NCBI RefSeq assembly: GCF_900323885.1
Contig: NZ_OOHJ01000018.1
Location: forward strand, 1,165,001 to 1,229,000
Direction of reading: 5' to 3'
Source: [Actinomadura] parvosata subsp. kistnae
GTDB taxonomy: Bacteria > Actinomycetota > Actinomycetes > Streptosporangiales > Streptosporangiaceae
DNA length: 64,000 nucleotides
Shown piece after piece: positions 59,121 through 64,000 of the stretch. Position 1 is the first letter of the stretch, and each line of letters opens with the position of its first letter. The translations under genes and the position numbers were made by a program. The notes under the pieces are model-generated. The model was not told the origin of the DNA, did no database searches, and saw only the letters and a list, made by a program, of their open reading frames with translations.

Positions 59121-59753
59121 ATGGAGACCCGCGTGACCGCAACCCCGGATGCCAAGCCCCGGGGCACCCGGCTGCCCCGACTGGCCCGACGCCGGCAGCT
59201 TCTGAGCGCCGCGCAGGAAGTGTTCGTGGAGAACGGCTATCACGCGGCCGCCATGGACGAGATCGCCGAGCGGGCCGGGGTCAGCAAGCCGGTGCTCTAC
59301 CAGCACTTCCCCGGCAAGCTGGAGCTCTACCTCGCGCTGCTCGACCTCCACGTCGACGACATGGTCAACCGCTGCCGCGAGGCGCTGGCCTCCACCCACG
59401 AGAACAAACTGCGCGTACAAGCCACCTTCAGCGCGTTCTTCGACTTCGTCTCCAGCCAGGGCGAGGCGTTCCGCCTGGTCTTCGAGTCCGACCTGCGCAA
59501 CGTCGCGCCCGTGCGCCAGCGCGTGGAGCGCTCGCTGCGCGAGTGCGCCGAAATGGTCAGCGAGCTCATCCAGGAGGACACCGGCTGCACCAGTGACGAG
59601 GCGCACCTGCTCGGGGTCGGCCTCGTCGGCATGGCCGAGGTGAGCGCCCGCTACTGGGTGACCACGCACGGCTCGATCCCGAAGGACGCGGCCGAGCAAC
59701 TCATGGCCCGGCTGGCCTGGCGAGGCATCAGCGGTTTTCCGCGTACGGCATAA
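59121..59753 (+). CDS. TetR family regulator (Rv3208 type)
   Basis: A 210-aa TetR regulator. Helix-turn-helix: AAMDEIAERAGVSKPVLYQH. The C-terminal domain carries FRLVFESDLRN and GMAEVSARYWV. Start ATG 59121; GTG 59133 (preceded by GGAG) is an alternative. Positional orthologue of Rv3208. Confidence 0.88.
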   Translation: METRVTATPDAKPRGTRLPRLARRRQLLSAAQEVFVENGYHAAAMDEIAERAGVSKPVLYQHFPGKLELYLALLDLHVDDMVNRCREALASTHENKLRVQATFSAFFDFVSSQGEAFRLVFESDLRNVAPVRQRVERSLRECAEMVSELIQEDTGCTSDEAHLLGVGLVGMAEVSARYWVTTHGSIPKDAAEQLMARLAWRGISGFPRTA

Positions 59754-59841
59754 CCCGTTCGCTCGGCGCGATCATTCGCCCCGCTGCGAGCTCCGACCGG
59801 CGACGATGGGAGAGAGCCAGCCCGTCGACTAGGGAGCCACC

Positions 59842-60075
59842 ATGGAAGTCAAGATCGGCGTACGCTCCGTACACCGCGAGCTCGTTGTCGAGACCGACCT
59901 CAGCGCCGAGCAAGTCGAAGAGGAGATCAGAAACGCCCTGTCCGTCGATCGCGGCGGCGTGTTCGCCATCACCGACGTGAAGGGCAGGCGGGTCGTGGTG
60001 CCGGTGGCCGCGCTCGGCTTCGTCGAAATCGGCGAGGACGAAGCCCGGCCGGTCGGCTTCGGCGGCACGCTCTAG
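59842..60075 (+). CDS. DUF3107 family protein (TB9.4-like)
   Basis: A 77-aa protein starting MEVKIGVRSVHRELVVETDL with the core GGVFAITDVKGRRVVVPVAA. Matches the family of M. tuberculosis TB9.4, adjacent to the TetR gene in both genomes. Function unknown. ATG 59842 preceded by AGGGAG. Confidence 0.88.
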   Translation: MEVKIGVRSVHRELVVETDLSAEQVEEEIRNALSVDRGGVFAITDVKGRRVVVPVAALGFVEIGEDEARPVGFGGTL

Positions 60076-60886
60076 CAAGCTCAGCTCCAGCGGTTGAGCT
60101 GGGGCGGGGGGTACGGCCCGCCACGCCGTACCTCTCACGAGCCCCGGCCCGCCTGCCTGCGTCGCCGCCTGACGCGCCAGCCCACGAGACACTCCGCCGC
60201 TCACCCGCTGCGAGCGGGCACCTCGGCGCGACACAGCAGCCCGCCGGCCTCACAGCTCGACGCTTGGTGCGAAGCGCTGGGCGTGCGCCTCCGCGCCTCG
60301 ACATGACGGGCGTGAGCGCCATCGGTAGCCAGCTACCGGTACCCGGCCGCCGGCGCCGGGAGCGGAGCCCGCCGCAGCGCGTGGCGGGGGTGGCGCGCCA
60401 CTGCACCATGCGGGGCCGGTGCCAGGCGCGGGGCTCGCCAAGGCGGCGCTGCAGGCGAGCGCGCCCCGGCAGCACGCCGAGCCGGCGCCGTAAGGGGCTG
60501 GGCCGGCCACGGCGGCGCGGCGGGCGCGCTTCGGAGCGGCCGGGTCAGGGCTGGCGGTGGGGGTGTGGGAGGAGGCAGCCGCGGGGGTGCCGGGCGCGGA
60601 GGATGGTGGCGCACCTTGGGTCGGAGGCCGGGCAGCGCGCGCTCTCCCTTCGCAGTACGGCGCGCGTAGCCCAGCGATTCGGCCCACATCTCGTCAAGGA
60701 ACTGCCGTAGCGGCGCGAGGCCCTCATGTTGGCACGCTACAACCGTTCCGTGCCACGCGCCGCCCGATGGCGAGACGATCAGGTGACCATCGCCAGCACA
60801 CAGGTGCCCGTCGTCGCCGCGATCAGGTGCCCGTTGCGAAGATGCGGGTGCCCGTCGTCGCCACGATCCCATGCCGTTGCCACCGG
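60076..60886. other. Non-coding gap ending in a degenerate repeat
   Basis: 811 bp, very G/C-rich, with no gene supported by a ribosome binding site. From about 60780 to 60886 units related to GGTGCCCGTCGTCGCC recur (60800, 60825, 60848), and the last resembles the 3' end of the ferritin-like gene (GATGCCCATCGCGGCC). Confidence 0.55.
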
Positions 60887-61531
60887 TCAGATGCCCATCG
60901 CGGCCATGCGCTTGTTGTGCGCCTCCGTCAGTTTGGCGAACAGGCGGGAGATGTCCGTGTGGCCCTCCTGCTGCGACTCCATCAGGAGCAGGGCCAGCTC
61001 GGGGCGGGCGGAGGCGACCTGCTGGCCCTGGCTGAGGGCTTCGCCGACGAGGCGCCGCGCCCACAGTGCGAGGCGGCCGGCCTCGGCGGGGTGGGCCTCG
61101 ATGGCGGCCCTGACGCGTTCGACGGCGAACTGGGAGCGGCCCTCGTCCACGAGCACCTCGTCGACGAGCTTGGCGATCGACGGGTCGAGGAGCCGGGCCG
61201 CCTCGCGGTAGAAGTCGAGGGCGATGCCGTCGCCCACGTACGTCTTGACCAGCGCCTGGAGCCAGTCGGTCGGCCTCGTCTGCGCGTGCCAGGCGTCCAG
61301 CGCGCCGACGAACGGCGTCATCGCCGCGTCGGGGTCGGCGCCGAGTTCGGCGAGCCGGTCGCGCAGGAGGCGGAAGTGGGCGTACTCGGTGACGGCCAGC
61401 TCGCTCAGCGCCGCCCGGTCGGCCAGGGAGGGCGCGAGCGTGGCCGCGTCCTCGGTCATCCGCGCGTACGCGCTGAGCTCCGCGTAGGCCAGCACACCGA
61501 GCAGGTCGACGACTCCAGGGGACTCCTTCAT
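60887..61531 (-). CDS. Ferritin-like (MiaE-type) domain protein
   Basis: A 214-aa helical-bundle protein (Rv3210c type) with candidate diiron ligands in LAYAELSAY, EYAHFRLLRDRL and DEGRSQFAVERV. MiaE-like proteins hydroxylate tRNA but this subgroup's role is not established. ATG 61531. Its last residues (NKRMAAMGI) are encoded by sequence repeated downstream. Confidence 0.85.
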   Translation of the reverse strand: MKESPGVVDLLGVLAYAELSAYARMTEDAATLAPSLADRAALSELAVTEYAHFRLLRDRLAELGADPDAAMTPFVGALDAWHAQTRPTDWLQALVKTYVGDGIALDFYREAARLLDPSIAKLVDEVLVDEGRSQFAVERVRAAIEAHPAEAGRLALWARRLVGEALSQGQQVASARPELALLLMESQQEGHTDISRLFAKLTEAHNKRMAAMGI

Positions 61532-61616
61532 GGAAGGCAGCGTACTTCGGAGAAACTTCGGGAACATACGCAAGCTCGGTCAGCGTTGTGGTATCGAGTA
61601 CACTGCTCTGTGAAAG

Positions 61617-61684
61617 TGCGACCGCACTGTGTTAATTCGGGGGAATCCCCCGATTACCCCCCGATTCCCCGGGTGCGCGGTCGC
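61617..61684 (+). promoter_or_regulatory. Nested inverted repeats in the helicase 5' region
   Basis: GCGACCGC (61618-61625) pairs with GCGGTCGC (61677-61684); inside, GGGGAATC (61640-61647) pairs with GATTCCCC (61663-61670). An alternative local hairpin GGGGG-AAT-CCCCC (61639-61651) would exclude the inner stem. Placed 90 nt upstream of the RNA helicase gene. Confidence 0.45.
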
Positions 61685-61771
61685 TGATGACGCGAGAGGG
61701 CTGGCTCTACCGCGAGGACCCACGACACGGGGCTGTTTTCCGCCCGTCGGTCCCGGCAGGCCCGCCTTCAT

Positions 61772-63820
<2,049 letters not shown>

Positions 63821-63847
63821 CCCTCCGGCGACACCGGCCGTACGTGT

Positions 63848-63881
63848 GAAGGCGCGCACCCTTGCGAGGGTGCGCGCCTTC
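63848..63881 (+). terminator. Terminator of the DEAD-box helicase gene
   Basis: GAAGGCGCGCACCCT, loop TGCG, AGGGTGCGCGCCTTC: 15 perfect base pairs, 27 nt after the stop codon. Confidence 0.85.
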
Positions 63882-63909
63882 CGCATTCCCAGGGACCGTG
63901 AGCGGGCCT

Positions 63910-63957
63910 CAGGCAGCAGGACGGGGCCATGGGTGGGTCCCAGGCAGCAGGACGGGG
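63910..63957. repeat. 17-bp direct repeat
   Basis: CAGGCAGCAGGACGGGG at 63910-63926 and 63941-63957, period 31 bp. The rest of 63882-64000 shows nothing else. Confidence 0.75.
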
Positions 63958-64000
63958 TCGCAGGGCGACGGAACGGCCGTGGTGGCCTGAGGCGGCGGCG

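Noticed and set aside
60264..60710. Arg/Gly-rich 148-residue frame
   Set aside because: No ribosome binding site and no recognisable protein pattern; composition is that of non-coding high-GC DNA.

Overview
The window is high-GC actinobacterial chromosome: GTG and TTG starts are common, many genes overlap by 4 or 7 nt, and markers such as WhiB7, AdnAB, a DUF3107 protein and UPF0182 are present. From memory, the gene order from the UPF0182 gene (5031) to the DEAD-box helicase (63820) follows the Mycobacterium tuberculosis block Rv3193c to Rv3211: UPF0182, PDZ/Lon-like protease, zincin, ThiF-like, ABC1 kinase, whiB7, uvrD2, mycoredoxin, nudC, adnB/adnA, MGMT-like, moeZ, TetR, TB9.4-like, ferritin-like and rhlE. 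A member of Streptosporangiales (for example Nonomuraea) is a plausible host. That assignment is inference, because no 16S rRNA or other taxonomic marker is in view.

Layout. 0-5 kb: a small hypothetical gene, kdpDE without kdpFABC, a truncated haemoglobin and two initiator tRNA genes in tandem, each with its own terminator. 5-16 kb: UPF0182, secreted PDZ protease, MoaE, SDR protein, zincin, Nudix, endonuclease/phosphatase-family protein, nucleotidyltransferase-like protein, YgjP-type peptidase and enoyl-CoA hydratase. 16-24 kb: a ThiF-like protein with a roughly 300-residue low-complexity insert, ABC1 kinase, TetR with palindromic operators, a minisatellite-rich stretch, and whiB7 with a terminator in its leader. 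24-29 kb: thioesterase, UvrD2, esterase, mycoredoxin and NudC. 29-34.4 kb: an iron-box-controlled siderophore islet (ATP-grasp, two IucA/IucC synthetases, PLP decarboxylase) whose composition and order match the vibrioferrin pvsA-B-D-E genes without the exporter. 34-41 kb: AdnAB. 41-52 kb: methyltransferase remnant, Nudix, wall-polymer glycerophosphotransferase, alkyltransferase-like protein, a duplicated (membrane protein + mycosin) module, MoeZ and a hydrolase.

52-56 kb is an accessory stretch with three paralogous secreted Trp/Gly/His-rich mini-proteins. They share an almost invariant signal peptide and 5' leader but have divergent C-termini, and they sit among several minisatellites. 56-64 kb carries Ku plus a split LigD (separate ligase and polymerase genes), TetR, the DUF3107 protein, a ferritin-like protein and a DEAD-box helicase with a long basic/acidic tail.

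The most unusual content is the vibrioferrin-like islet inserted in conserved backbone, the mini-protein family, the duplicated mycosin module, the ThiF linker, and a repeated pattern in which short tandem repeats copy the 3' end of an adjacent gene.
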